Shown here: positions 9,124 through 16,985 of the stretch, one piece after another
Layout: every line of letters starts with the position of its first letter
How positions within the stretch are numbered: position 1 is the stretch's first letter
Assembly: GCA_015066465.1 (NCBI GenBank)
Contig: SVOI01000025.1
Coordinates: 1 to 35,249 of the forward strand
Direction: 5' to 3'
From: Oscillospiraceae bacterium
GTDB lineage: Bacteria > Bacillota > Clostridia > Oscillospirales > Acutalibacteraceae
DNA: 35,249 bases
The notes under the pieces: generated by a model
Seen by the model: only the letters and a program-made list of their open reading frames with translations
Told to the model about the DNA's origin: nothing
Databases searched by the model: none
Translations under genes and position numbers: made by a program

Positions 9124-9825
9124 ATGGAATATATTTTAGATATTATTTTTATTGCTTTGGCAGTAGCGATGATAATTCTTGGTGCTAAAAAAGGTCTTGT
9201 TAAAGCACTTTTAGATGGTCTTTCAACAATTATCTCTGGTGTTATTGCTTATATTCTTGCAACACCTGTTGCAAAAGTTATTTATGAAGCTTTTGTTCGT
9301 GGAATTGTAAAAAGTGAGTTAGAAAAAGGACTTAACGAATCTGGCACAGATTTTGGTTCTGTTTCAGAGAGTGTTAATGCTCTCGTTTCAGAGCTTCCTG
9401 TGGGTGCTTTAAATATTGCTTCAAAATTCGGTTTTGATTTGAATAGTGCAATTTCAAATGTTGTTAATTCTACACCTGATAGTAACGAGTCATTAATTGA
9501 AGCGTTAATGACAAATATTGGTGATAATATTTGTCTTACAATTACAGAAGCAATAACAATGATTGCACTCTTTATTGTTGTTTCAATTTGTTTAACATTT
9601 GTAATTCGTTTGCTTAATAAAGTTGTTAAAAAGCTTCCTGTTATAAAACAAGCAAATAAATTAGCTGGTGGACTTTTAGGGCTTGTAAAAGCAGTAGTAA
9701 TTATATTTGTTATATCAACTGCTTTGGTTTTTGTTAATAATGAAGAGTTATCACCAATAATCAATTCTTCTATTATTCTTGAATTTGTAAATAATAACAA
9801 TCCGTTATTAAATATATTTAATTAA
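9124..9825 (+). CDS. CvpA family membrane protein
   Basis: This 233-aa protein resembles CvpA (colicin V production protein) of the inner membrane. It starts with a hydrophobic segment followed by the family-like GAKKGLVKALLDGLSTIISGVIAYILA stretch (described here in part: GAKKGLVKALL, about residues 21-31). It has further membrane segments near residues 140-162 and 185-205. The middle, about residues 60-125, is a polar, serine-rich loop, longer than in the E. coli protein. It is preceded by a textbook ribosome binding site, TAGGAGG, 9 nt after the DUF5711-like gene. The exact role of the family in this group is not known. Confidence 0.8.
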   Translation: MEYILDIIFIALAVAMIILGAKKGLVKALLDGLSTIISGVIAYILATPVAKVIYEAFVRGIVKSELEKGLNESGTDFGSVSESVNALVSELPVGALNIASKFGFDLNSAISNVVNSTPDSNESLIEALMTNIGDNICLTITEAITMIALFIVVSICLTFVIRLLNKVVKKLPVIKQANKLAGGLLGLVKAVVIIFVISTALVFVNNEELSPIINSSIILEFVNNNNPLLNIFN

Positions 9826-9883
9826 TTTTAGGCGTACGTGGTTCGACTCTCGTTGCCTTAAGTTGTGGAAATGAGGTAAAAAT

Positions 9884-10501
9884 ATGAAAGAGTTATTTAA
9901 AGGTTGTTGGACTATTCCAAACTTAATCAGTTTTATAAGAATTCTTCTTGTACCACTTTTTGCGTACTTATTTATGCAAGGTGATTTTGTTCCTGCAGTT
10001 ATCGTGCTTGCACTTTCAGGTCTTTCTGACTGTGTAGATGGTAAAATTGCAAGAAAATTCAATCAGATTAGTGCCTTAGGTAAAATGCTTGACCCATTGG
10101 CAGACAAGTTAACACAAATCACTTTAGCAGTTCTCTTATTCTTAACTTTCAACAAAGCAGAAGACTCAATGCTCAATGCATTCAGTTGGGTTTTCCTTGT
10201 GTTTATTGTTAAAGAATTTATTATGGTTTTAGGTAGCGTTATTATGTTAAATATCGGTCTTCGTCCTGGCGCTGCAGAAATTTATGGTAAAGTAGCAACT
10301 TTAGCATTCTACGTTGTAATGGTATTTATAATTGGTTTCGGCCCAGAAGTTGGTGCTTTCAGAAATCTTTTCACAATTCCAAATACACTTATGATGATAC
10401 TTGTTATTATTTCGGCAATACTTACAATGGTAGCATTCTTTAGTTATATTCCTGATGTTATTCGTCAGGTTAAAGAAAAAAAGGCAAACAAATCAAAATA
10501 A
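9884..10501 (+). CDS. pgsA: CDP-diacylglycerol-glycerol-3-phosphate 3-phosphatidyltransferase PgsA
   Basis: PgsA makes phosphatidylglycerol phosphate from CDP-diacylglycerol and glycerol-3-phosphate in the cytoplasmic membrane. The 205-aa protein carries the full CDP-alcohol phosphotransferase motif: Asp49, then DG at 52-53, AR, and eight residues later G-x3-D70-x3-D74. It has several transmembrane segments, and the start NLISFIRILLVPLFAYLF is typical of PgsA. It follows the CvpA-like gene after 58 nt with a GAGGT ribosome binding site, and the clpE-like gene follows. I see no promoter of its own. Confidence 0.93.
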   Translation: MKELFKGCWTIPNLISFIRILLVPLFAYLFMQGDFVPAVIVLALSGLSDCVDGKIARKFNQISALGKMLDPLADKLTQITLAVLLFLTFNKAEDSMLNAFSWVFLVFIVKEFIMVLGSVIMLNIGLRPGAAEIYGKVATLAFYVVMVFIIGFGPEVGAFRNLFTIPNTLMMILVIISAILTMVAFFSYIPDVIRQVKEKKANKSK

Positions 10502-10532
10502 TTAATTGTAATTTATTTCTCAGGAGAAATTG

Positions 10533-12845
10533 ATGGATAATAAAATGATATGTAGTAAATGCAAAAAGCGTCCTGCAGTTATTTTTGTTTCAAAAATTGA
10601 AGGCGAAAAAACTACACAGGAAGGCTTTTGCATTAAATGTGCGATGGATTTAAATATCGGTCCTATAAAACAAATGATGGAAAGCATGGGCATCACAGAT
10701 GACGAATTAGAGGCTGTTTCTGAGCAGTTTGGCGATATGCTCGGTGATATGGATGGCTTCCAACCGGGTGGTGCTGGTACAATGCCATTTTTACAGAATC
10801 TCTTTAATTCAGATGGTGCCAAATCATCTAAAAAAGATGAAGATTTGGACGTTGAAGAAGAAATTTCAGAAGATGATGACGATTCTTCAAAAAAGAAAAC
10901 TAAAAAGCATAAAAAGAAAACAAAACGTAAATTCTTAAACCTCTATTGTACCGATTTAACTGAAAAAGCAAGAGATGGCAAAATAGACAGAATTATCGGC
11001 AGAGATACTGAAATTTACAGAACAATACAAATTCTCTGCAGAAGAACTAAAAACAACCCTTGTTTAATTGGTGAGCCAGGTGTTGGTAAAACTGCTATTG
11101 CAGAGGGTCTTGCTTTAAAAATTGCTTCTGGTGAGGTTCCTGCAAAAATTGCTGATAAAGAAATTCATCTTTTAGACCTTACATCACTTCTTGCTGGTAC
11201 ACAGTTCCGTGGTCAGTTTGAAAGTAGAATTAAAGGTCTTATTGACGAAGTTAAGCAAGAGGGTAATATAATTCTCTTTATTGACGAGGTTCACAACTTA
11301 GTTGGTACCGGTGGCGATGCAGAAGGTTCAATGAACGCTGCAAACATCTTAAAACCAGCTCTTTCACGTGGTGAAATTCAGGTTATCGGTGCTACTACAT
11401 TCAATGAATATAGAAAGCATATTGAAAAAGATGCGGCGTTAGAGAGACGTTTCCAGCCTGTAAAGGTTGAAGAACCATCTATTGCAGATTGCTACAGTAT
11501 GCTTTTAGGTATAAAAGAATATTACGAAAATTATCATAAGGTTTCTATAAGTGATAATTTAGTTTATAAAGCAGTAACACTTTCTGAAAGATATATTAAC
11601 GACAGATTTTTACCAGACAAGGCAATCGACTTACTTGATGAAGCTTGTACTTGTGCAAATCTTCGAAACGTTGCAATAAGTGATTACGAGAAGCTTCAAA
11701 AAGAATTAGTTCGTCTTGATGAAGAAATTGAAGAAATCGTCAACGTAACTGAAGGCGAAATTGACTATGAAAAATTAGCTAACACAAAAGCAGAGAAAAT
11801 GAAGCTTGAAGCAGGGGAAGAAGAGCTTAAAGAAAAAGCAGCAGATAACGCTGTTACAGAGCAGGACCTTGCAAAAGTTATTAATCTCTGGACTGGTATT
11901 CCTACAACAAAAATTATTGAGAATGATTTAAAGAAGCTTTCTACCCTTGAAGAAAAGTTAAAATCAAGAATTATTGGTCAGGATGAAGCAGTCGAAGCAC
12001 TTTGTGCCGCTATAAGACGTAGCAGAGTTCAGATTTCTGCAGTAAGAAGACCGGCATCTTTTATTTTCGTTGGTCCTACAGGTGTTGGTAAAACAGAACT
12101 CGTAAAACAACTTGCAAATGAACTTTTTGAAACACCTGAAACTCTTATAAGACTTGATATGTCAGAGTTTATGGAAAAACATAGTGTTTCAAGAATTATA
12201 GGTTCACCTCCGGGTTATGTTGGTTACGATGAAGCTGGTCAGCTTACAGAAAAGGTAAGAAGAAAACCATATTCAGTAATTCTCTTCGATGAAATTGAAA
12301 AAGCTCACCCTGATGTTTTAAATATTCTTCTTCAAATTCTTGATGAAGGTAAAACAAGTGATGCTCAAGGCAGAACTGTCGGCTTTGAAAATACTGTTAT
12401 AATTATGACATCAAACGCTGGTAGTGAGCAAAAAGAATCTGCATTAGGCTTTAACAGAGATGCTAACGATTATTCAAAAGATAAAGCAATGAAAGCCTTA
12501 AAGGATTTCTTAAGACCTGAGTTTATAGGCAGAGTTGATGAAGTTATCTTCTTCAATAATCTTAACGAAGAAAATCTTAAGAAAATTGCAGATATTCTCA
12601 TTGATGAACTCAAAGAGCCACTTAAAGACAAGGGTATTAATTTTGTTGTCGGCAAGGGTGTTGCCGAGATTATTGCAACAAAATCTGTTGATGGTGGCAG
12701 AGGCGCAAGAGATATAAGAAGAAATATCAGAAAAGATATTGAAGATAAAATTGCAGATATTCTTATTGAAAGAGCAGAGCAGGAAACAAGTGAGATAAGT
12801 GTAACTGCAGTTAAAGATGAGATTAAAGTAAGCTATAAGAAATAA
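10533..12845 (+). CDS. clpE: ClpE-like AAA+ unfoldase with N-terminal zinc finger
   Basis: This 770-aa Hsp100 ATPase probably unfolds proteins for ClpP. Its N-terminus has a zinc finger C7-x2-C10-x22-C-x2-C, the spacing known for ClpE, in place of the double Clp-N domain of ClpC. A charged linker (about residues 98-140, acidic then Lys-rich) leads to AAA1, with Walker [10 protein letters not shown], Walker B FIDEVHN and pore loop FRGQFE. A middle coiled-coil with a Glu/Lys-rich stretch follows. AAA2 has Walker [10 protein letters not shown], pore GYVG and Walker [10 protein letters not shown]. The LGF in ESALGFNRD aligns with the ClpP-docking loop. ATG 10533 is preferred over TTG 10530, with AGGAGA upstream. 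I saw no CtsR operator. Confidence 0.88.
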   Translation: MDNKMICSKCKKRPAVIFVSKIEGEKTTQEGFCIKCAMDLNIGPIKQMMESMGITDDELEAVSEQFGDMLGDMDGFQPGGAGTMPFLQNLFNSDGAKSSKKDEDLDVEEEISEDDDDSSKKKTKKHKKKTKRKFLNLYCTDLTEKARDGKIDRIIGRDTEIYRTIQILCRRTKNNPCLIGEPGVGKTAIAEGLALKIASGEVPAKIADKEIHLLDLTSLLAGTQFRGQFESRIKGLIDEVKQEGNIILFIDEVHNLVGTGGDAEGSMNAANILKPALSRGEIQVIGATTFNEYRKHIEKDAALERRFQPVKVEEPSIADCYSMLLGIKEYYENYHKVSISDNLVYKAVTLSERYINDRFLPDKAIDLLDEACTCANLRNVAISDYEKLQKELVRLDEEIEEIVNVTEGEIDYEKLANTKAEKMKLEAGEEELKEKAADNAVTEQDLAKVINLWTGIPTTKIIENDLKKLSTLEEKLKSRIIGQDEAVEALCAAIRRSRVQISAVRRPASFIFVGPTGVGKTELVKQLANELFETPETLIRLDMSEFMEKHSVSRIIGSPPGYVGYDEAGQLTEKVRRKPYSVILFDEIEKAHPDVLNILLQILDEGKTSDAQGRTVGFENTVIIMTSNAGSEQKESALGFNRDANDYSKDKAMKALKDFLRPEFIGRVDEVIFFNNLNEENLKKIADILIDELKEPLKDKGINFVVGKGVAEIIATKSVDGGRGARDIRRNIRKDIEDKIADILIERAEQETSEISVTAVKDEIKVSYKK

Positions 12846-12849
12846 AAAA

Positions 12850-12890
12850 GAAAACAGCCGAACACGAAAGTGTTCGACTGTTGTTATAAG
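12850..12890. terminator. Hairpin after the clpE-like gene
   Basis: A 12-bp stem with one C-A mismatch (12854-12865 with 12870-12881) closes a GAAA loop just after the clpE-like stop codon. The downstream T tract is weak, but the upstream side is A-rich, so it would read better as a terminator on the minus strand. It probably reduces read-through into the next gene. Confidence 0.55.
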
Positions 12891-12904
12891 AAAAGGTGTT
12901 TAAT

Positions 12905-15010
12905 ATGGAAAGAAAAGGCATTTATAAATCAAATAAGTTCCCACAAAGAATGCGAGAAGTTTTTACTGGTGAAAACGGACTTTTGGCAGATAAAGCATTA
13001 TGCTTAGGTGCAGCAGGTGATGGTACTATTTTCATTGGTACAGAAAATGGTGTGAACTATAAAAAAGAAAATGGTGAATTCGGTTCATTTACTTGCGGTG
13101 CAGTTTCAGTAATTGCACAATGCGAAGAGGGCAAGGTTTATTTTGCATCAGACAAAACTGTTTATGTTGCAGAAAAAGGCAAAATCCGTGAGTTACAAAC
13201 GTTAGAAGAAACAGTTAAAGGTATTACATACGCTACTGAAACATTCCTTATTACAGAGGAGAATATTTTTAAATTAGTTAATGGTAAGTTTGAACATTTC
13301 CATTGGAATGAATTAAAATCTGAGGGCATTTCTTCTGCTCCAGGAAAGCTTATGGCAAACTGTGACACAGCTCTTTCAGTGTTTGTTGGCAAGAGAAAGC
13401 ACTGGATGTGCATATTCCCTGAGCATTCATCAATGCCATATTTCCATATTAACTCAATCACTTTTGATAAGAAAACAGGCTTTTTGTGGCTTGCAACAGA
13501 CAAAGGTGCTTATATTTATGATAATAACAATTCTTGGTTTGGTCCAGATGAAATTTCAATGCTTCCACGTGAAGAAATTTATAAAATTGCTTTCGCTGAA
13601 GATGGCAGAATTGCTTTTGCTTCAAATGCGGGCTTGATTCTTGTTAAAAATGGTGTTAAAAAATATCTTCCTGCAACACGTTGGGTTTTAGATGAAAAAG
13701 TTAATGACGTTATCTTTTCTGGTAATGACATCTGGACTGCAACAGATAAAGGTGTTACAAGAATTTATGAAGAAGAAATGACACTTTCTGAAAAAGCACA
13801 AAGAGTATTTGATTACACAGAAAAATATTTTGTGCGTGAGCCTGGTTTTGTTACAGGTATGGGCGATATCAAAAATAACGATATCACAACAGGTAAGCCT
13901 AATATTACCGATAATGATGGTCTCTGGAGTCACTATTATTTAGGTGGTATTTGCTATTGTTATGCAGTAACAAAAGATAAAAAGGTTTTAGAGGCTGCAA
14001 GAAGAACAATGAACGCTTGTGCTCTTCTTACTAAAATTACAGGCAAAAAAGGCTTTACTGCTCGTGCTGTGAGATATGAAGGCGACGAGGGCTATGGCGA
14101 AAATCTTGATATGCAAATAGATGGTGGCGAGTGGCATAAAGCACCAGATGGAAGCTGTGAATGGTTAGGCGAAACCTCAAGTGATGAAATGACAGGTCAT
14201 TTCTTTGGCTTCTCACTTTACTATGATTTCTGTGCAGATAAGAAAGAAAAAGAGTTTATTAAAGAAATTATCTGCGATATTGTTGACCATATTATTGAGC
14301 ACAAATATCGTCTTCACGATATTGATGATAAACCAACAACCTGGGCTTGCTGGGACCCTGATGAATTAAACGGTAAGAGTATGTGGCTCTGGGAAAAATG
14401 TATTAATTCACTCGAAATTTTAACGTTCTTAAACGTTGCTTACCATATGTCAGGCGATGAAAAATACAGAAAAGAATTCTTGAGACTTGCATTCGAAGAG
14501 CATTACCTTTTAAATGCCGCTCAGCCTAAAAAGGATGATGCAAGAGTTTGCCACATTGATGATAACTTAGGTTTCCTTTGCACAACAACATTCTTAAGAC
14601 TTGAAAAAGACCCTGCTATAAGAGCGTATATTTTAATGGGACTTCATCAGCATTGGGAGTATGAAAGAACAGAGAGAAATCCATTCTTTAACTTAGCTTA
14701 CAATGCATTTACAGACGATGTTTGTGATATTGAGTATGCAATTAAGCACTTAAGAGAAATTCCACTTGATTTTATTCAGATTCCTATGGTTAACAATAAT
14801 CGTAAGGATTTAGAATTTGATATGGGCCAAGAAAAATGGGGTGGCAGTAAACAACTTAAGGTTGCTCTTGATATTGACGAAAGAGTTGTCGCAAATTTTG
14901 ACAGTAACATTTATAAACCAAATAATGGTAGGGGTACCTCAGCCGCAAGCACAGGTAACTTCTTAATTCCTTATTGGTTTGGTCGTTATTATGGCTTGAT
15001 TGAAGAATAA
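12905..15010 (+). CDS. Cytosolic beta-propeller plus alpha/alpha-toroid protein, function unknown
   Basis: I do not recognise this 701-aa protein as a named family. The first 290 or so residues contain repeats such as DGTIFIGTENGV, TGFLWLATDKGAYIYD, DGRIAFASNAGLILV and NDIWTATDKGV, which match the Reg_prop-type propeller pattern. From about residue 300 it is helical, with aromatic and acidic clusters (DGLWSHYYLGG, SSDEMTGHFFGF, TWACWDPDELNG, DDNLGFL) as in six-hairpin glycosidase-like toroids. There is no signal peptide, so it should be cytosolic. ATG 12905 follows the ribosome binding site AAAGGTG by 6 nt; GTG 12896 overlaps that site. It stands alone between a hairpin and a strong terminator. 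A carbohydrate-processing role is only a guess. Confidence 0.8.
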   Translation: MERKGIYKSNKFPQRMREVFTGENGLLADKALCLGAAGDGTIFIGTENGVNYKKENGEFGSFTCGAVSVIAQCEEGKVYFASDKTVYVAEKGKIRELQTLEETVKGITYATETFLITEENIFKLVNGKFEHFHWNELKSEGISSAPGKLMANCDTALSVFVGKRKHWMCIFPEHSSMPYFHINSITFDKKTGFLWLATDKGAYIYDNNNSWFGPDEISMLPREEIYKIAFAEDGRIAFASNAGLILVKNGVKKYLPATRWVLDEKVNDVIFSGNDIWTATDKGVTRIYEEEMTLSEKAQRVFDYTEKYFVREPGFVTGMGDIKNNDITTGKPNITDNDGLWSHYYLGGICYCYAVTKDKKVLEAARRTMNACALLTKITGKKGFTARAVRYEGDEGYGENLDMQIDGGEWHKAPDGSCEWLGETSSDEMTGHFFGFSLYYDFCADKKEKEFIKEIICDIVDHIIEHKYRLHDIDDKPTTWACWDPDELNGKSMWLWEKCINSLEILTFLNVAYHMSGDEKYRKEFLRLAFEEHYLLNAAQPKKDDARVCHIDDNLGFLCTTTFLRLEKDPAIRAYILMGLHQHWEYERTERNPFFNLAYNAFTDDVCDIEYAIKHLREIPLDFIQIPMVNNNRKDLEFDMGQEKWGGSKQLKVALDIDERVVANFDSNIYKPNNGRGTSAASTGNFLIPYWFGRYYGLIEE

Positions 15011-15015
15011 AATAG

Positions 15016-15049
15016 AAAACCGATGCTCAGAAGAGCATCGGTTTTTTTA
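15016..15049 (+). terminator. Rho-independent terminator after the propeller/toroid gene
   Basis: A perfect stem (ACCGATGCTC, 15019-15028, with 15033-15042) closes an AGAA loop and is followed by a run of seven Ts. It begins a few bases after the stop codon of the gene ending at 15010. Confidence 0.9.
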
Positions 15050-15082
15050 CATCATTTATTATTAATATAAAAATCGTTTTTT

Positions 15083-15135
15083 ATGAAGTTCAGTAATGCT
15101 GAAATGAAGTTATACCCTTAACGGGCATAAATGAA
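15083..15135. repeat. Short hairpin array with ATGAA linkers
   Basis: Two small hairpins are separated and bounded by the same pentamer ATGAA (15083-15087, 15104-15108, 15131-15135). The first has stem TTCAG/CTGAA (89-93 with 99-103). The second has stem TTATACCC/GGGCATAA (110-117 with 123-130) with one mismatch. Each begins with GTT right after the linker. The array lies between the terminator at 15016 and the tRNA terminator at 15134. No function is evident. Confidence 0.55.
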
Positions 15136-15164
15136 AAAATCCAAGTCGTAGACTTGGATTTTTT
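15134..15164 (-). terminator. Terminator of the minus-strand tRNA operon
   Basis: A 14-bp perfect stem (15134-15147 with 15051-offset arm 15151-15164) has only a three-base loop, GTA. On the minus strand it directly follows the CCA end of tRNA-Gln and ends in six Ts. The structure is symmetrical and could also stop plus-strand transcription. Confidence 0.85.
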
Positions 15165-15238
15165 GGCAGGGATGGCAGGATTTGAACCTACGAATGACGG
15201 AGTCAAAGTCCGTTGCCTTACCACTTGGCTACATCCCT
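15164..15238 (-). tRNA. tRNA-Gln (anticodon TTG)
   Basis: On the minus strand the cloverleaf is complete. The acceptor AGGGATG pairs with CATCCCT, the discriminator is G, and CCA is encoded. The anticodon stem ACGGA/TCCGT carries loop CTTTGAC, giving anticodon TTG. The T-loop is TTCAAAT. It is the last gene of the tRNA-Gly-Arg-His-Gln operon, directly before the terminator. Confidence 0.95.
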
Positions 15239-15245
15239 AAAAAAA

Positions 15246-15323
15246 TGGGGTGGAAGATCGGAATCGAACCGACGACCTCCAGGGCCACAATCTGGCGCTC
15301 TAACCGACTGAGCTACATCCACC
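15246..15323 (-). tRNA. tRNA-His (anticodon GTG)
   Basis: The anticodon stem CCAGA/CCTGG (with a weak closing pair) carries loop TTGTGGC, giving GTG. The gene has the extra 5' G (G-1) opposite C73 that marks histidine tRNA, and an encoded CCA. The acceptor pairs GTGGATG with CTTCCAC with a T-T mismatch at pair 6-67. T-loop TTCGATT is normal. Confidence 0.93.
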
Positions 15324-15328
15324 ACAAC

Positions 15329-15405
<77 letters not shown>

Positions 15406-15416
15406 ATATATTCACT

Positions 15417-15490
15417 TGGAGCGGGTGATGGGAATCGAACCCACACGACCAGCTTGGAAGGCTGGGATTCTACCATTGAACTACACCCGC
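15417..15490 (-). tRNA. tRNA-Gly (anticodon TCC)
   Basis: The acceptor GCGGGTG pairs perfectly with CACCCGC, the discriminator is T, and CCA is encoded. The anticodon stem CCAGC/GCTGG carries loop CTTCCAA, giving TCC. It is the first gene of the minus-strand tRNA operon, with its promoter about 20 nt upstream. Confidence 0.95.
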
Positions 15491-15508
15491 GTGTGTTCAA
15501 CGTGAGAT

Positions 15509-15537
15509 ATTTTAACACAACTAACCCCTTGTGTCAA
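15509..15537 (-). promoter_or_regulatory. Sigma-A promoter of the tRNA-Gly-Arg-His-Gln operon
   Basis: On the minus strand there is a consensus -35 TTGACA (15532-15537), a 17-nt spacer, and -10 TAAAAT (15509-15514). The tRNA-Gly 5' end lies 18 nt beyond the -10 box. The A+T-rich stretch 15538-15600 between this and the divergent tRNA-Val promoter shows nothing else I can name. Confidence 0.88.
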
Positions 15538-15605
15538 GTGTATTTTATAAAAATTTGGTATTATTTTTAATTTTATAGAATTGGTAAAAATTATTTAAAA
15601 ATGAC

Positions 15606-15633
15606 TTGATTTTTATTTAATTTATGATATAAT
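15606..15633 (+). promoter_or_regulatory. Sigma-A promoter of tRNA-Val
   Basis: A -35 TTGATT (15606-15611) and a perfect -10 TATAAT (15628-15633) are separated by 16 nt, ending 14 nt before the tRNA-Val gene. Confidence 0.8.
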
Positions 15634-15647
15634 AGCACTCGTGTTTC

Positions 15648-15723
15648 GGGAGCATAGCTCAGCTGGGAGAGCATCTGCCTTACAAGCAGAGGGTCATAGG
15701 TTCGAGCCCTATTGTTCCCACCA
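15648..15723 (+). tRNA. tRNA-Val (anticodon TAC)
   Basis: The acceptor GGGAGCA pairs with TGTTCCC (one G-T wobble), the discriminator is A, and CCA is encoded. The anticodon stem TCTGC/GCAGA carries loop CTTACAA, giving TAC. The T-loop is TTCGAGC. The visible part of the tRNA at the window's right end is identical to it. Confidence 0.96.
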
Positions 15724-15757
15724 AAAAAGACCAAGTCATAAGACTTGGTCTTTTTTT
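15724..15757 (+). terminator. Rho-independent terminator of tRNA-Val
   Basis: A 9-bp perfect stem (GACCAAGTC, 15729-15737, with 15742-15750) closes an ATAA loop and is followed by seven Ts. It starts right after the encoded CCA. Confidence 0.93.
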
Positions 15758-15759
15758 AT

Positions 15760-15861
15760 CCAAGCCGATAGGCTTGGTATATCATCAACAACGGCTCGCC
15801 GTTGTTGTATCTCATCAGTCCGTCAGGACTGTATATCATCACGCTTCAGCGTGTATATCAT
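15760..15861. repeat. Array of four hairpins separated by TATATCAT linkers
   Basis: Four perfect hairpins of different sequence follow each other: 15760-15777 (7-bp stem), 15786-15807 (10 bp), 15116-type unit at 15816-15831 (6 bp) and 15840-15853 (6 bp). Each begins with C and ends with G, and each is followed by the same octamer TATATCAT (second copy TATCTCAT). Read on the minus strand the linker is ATGATATA. The stems differ but the linkers are kept, as expected of a repeat family where only base pairing and linker are conserved. It lies between the tRNA-Val terminator and the next promoter, whose -35 box shares the last linker's final T. Confidence 0.8.
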
Positions 15862-15889
15862 TGACAACCCGCCCAATATTATGTAAAAT
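15861..15889 (+). promoter_or_regulatory. Sigma-A promoter of the 15922 membrane-protein pair
   Basis: A consensus -35 TTGACA (15861-15866), a 17-nt spacer and -10 TAAAAT (15884-15889) lie about 33 nt before the start codon. The first T of the -35 box is the last base of the final hairpin-array linker, so the array directly abuts the promoter. Confidence 0.8.
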
Positions 15890-15921
15890 AACTTTAGTTT
15901 TATATTCGTGGGGGATATATA

Positions 15922-16653
15922 ATGAATTTAAGGATTATTAATGAAACACCTTATAAAAAAATACGGATTATTTGTGATAACCAAATAACTATATTAAAGA
16001 AAAACGAAACTGCAACTTTAAGTATCAATTCTCAAAGTGCAAGAATACAGATTGATATTTTAGAAAAAGACAGAACCTTCTTTTTCTTCTCAGCTTTATG
16101 CGAACTTTGGTTTTGGGAAATTCTTACAACTGATTCAGCATTCTTTTTTCTTAATTGTAGCACATCTTTTGACATCGTATTTAACGAATCAAGTGAAACT
16201 CTTGTTTTAAAACACCTTGATTATAGAGAAAAGATAACGCAATGTGATTTTGATTCTGTCTATGTTAAAAATGAGAATTCAACAATAAGTAATGTTAAAT
16301 TTTTTGCCGAAAATTCAAAAAAGATAAGAAATAAAACAATCAAAAATTTACTTGTATTTATTTCTGGGTTACCATTTATTGCTTTGTTTTTATATTGGTT
16401 CATAAAAGATGATGAATTAGCTTGGTTAATTCTATCATTTTTGATTTTTATCTTTTTAACTATACCAAGTATTTTAAAGTCAATAAAAGTATGGAAATAT
16501 TGTAAAAATGAATACATAAATCAATTTTTATCAGAAAAAGAAGCAATTTTAAGGCAGAATAACGGCGAAGAACCACCACGAGAACCCACAAATTTTGTTG
16601 AAAAAGCAATGTTTAAGTTTCTTGATAAAATATTTAATAAAAATGGGGAATAG
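15922..16653 (+). CDS. Membrane protein of unknown function
   Basis: I do not recognise this 243-aa protein. The first 130 or so residues are predicted soluble, rich in beta strands and Phe (a run FFFFSALCELWFWEI near residues 53-67). Two transmembrane segments follow (about 142-160 and 167-188), and then a charged C-terminal tail of about 55 residues with a PPREPTN stretch. It begins with ATG behind a strong GGGGGAT ribosome binding site and has its own promoter. The next small membrane gene starts 2 nt after its stop, so the two probably form a pair. They converge on the secreted-protein/ABC operon. Confidence 0.75.
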   Translation: MNLRIINETPYKKIRIICDNQITILKKNETATLSINSQSARIQIDILEKDRTFFFFSALCELWFWEILTTDSAFFFLNCSTSFDIVFNESSETLVLKHLDYREKITQCDFDSVYVKNENSTISNVKFFAENSKKIRNKTIKNLLVFISGLPFIALFLYWFIKDDELAWLILSFLIFIFLTIPSILKSIKVWKYCKNEYINQFLSEKEAILRQNNGEEPPREPTNFVEKAMFKFLDKIFNKNGE

Positions 16654-16655
16654 TT

Positions 16656-16928
16656 ATGGAAGAAATTTTGGAGTTTCTTATAGAGTTTATTCTTGAAGTG
16701 ATTTTCGGTGTAGTTGATGAAACAACCCAAAAATATAAAAAGACAATAAGGCAGACAATAATAACTGTATTTGCAATATCAACCTTTTTATTTTTAATTG
16801 CAATTCCAATTCTTGGCGAAACAGGAGGCAAAAGCGTTTTAGGTTTAGTATTAATTTCAATATTGCCTGTTGTACTATTAATATTGTTAATAATGTTTAT
16901 AATTCGTAAGTTGAAAAAAGAAAAATAA
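16656..16928 (+). CDS. Small two-helix membrane protein of unknown function
   Basis: This 90-aa protein has an acidic amphipathic N-terminus (MEEILEFLIEFILEVIFG), a basic loop (YKKTIRQT), and two transmembrane segments (about residues 35-52 and 62-83), ending in a lysine-rich tail. The ribosome binding site GGGGA lies 7 nt upstream, inside the end of the preceding gene. It is co-transcribed with the 15922 gene and ends at the shared convergent terminator. No family is recognised. Confidence 0.7.
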   Translation: MEEILEFLIEFILEVIFGVVDETTQKYKKTIRQTIITVFAISTFLFLIAIPILGETGGKSVLGLVLISILPVVLLILLIMFIIRKLKKEK

Positions 16929-16948
16929 AATAATAAGGTAATAAAATT

Positions 16949-16985
16949 AAAAATAGCGAGTTTTTTATATAAAATCTCGCTATTT
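16949..16985. terminator. Convergent terminator between the membrane-protein pair and the secreted-protein operon
   Basis: An 11-bp perfect stem (AAAATAGCGAG, 16949-16959, with 16975-16985) closes a 15-nt loop. On the minus strand it is followed by a T-rich stretch, so it chiefly ends the ABC/secreted-protein operon, but it could also stop the plus-strand pair. Its right arm abuts the inverted repeat that starts at 16986. Confidence 0.8.

Noticed and set aside
9282..9800. A 172-aa open frame on the minus strand inside the CvpA-like gene.
   Set aside because: It lies fully inside a well-supported plus-strand gene, has no ribosome binding site and has shadow-frame composition.
9826..9883. A tRNA T-arm-like stretch (GTGGTTCGACTC) between the CvpA-like gene and pgsA, possibly a tRNA or attachment-site remnant.
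   Set aside because: The five bases on either side do not form a T stem, no other tRNA part is present, and no integrase or matching repeat was found.
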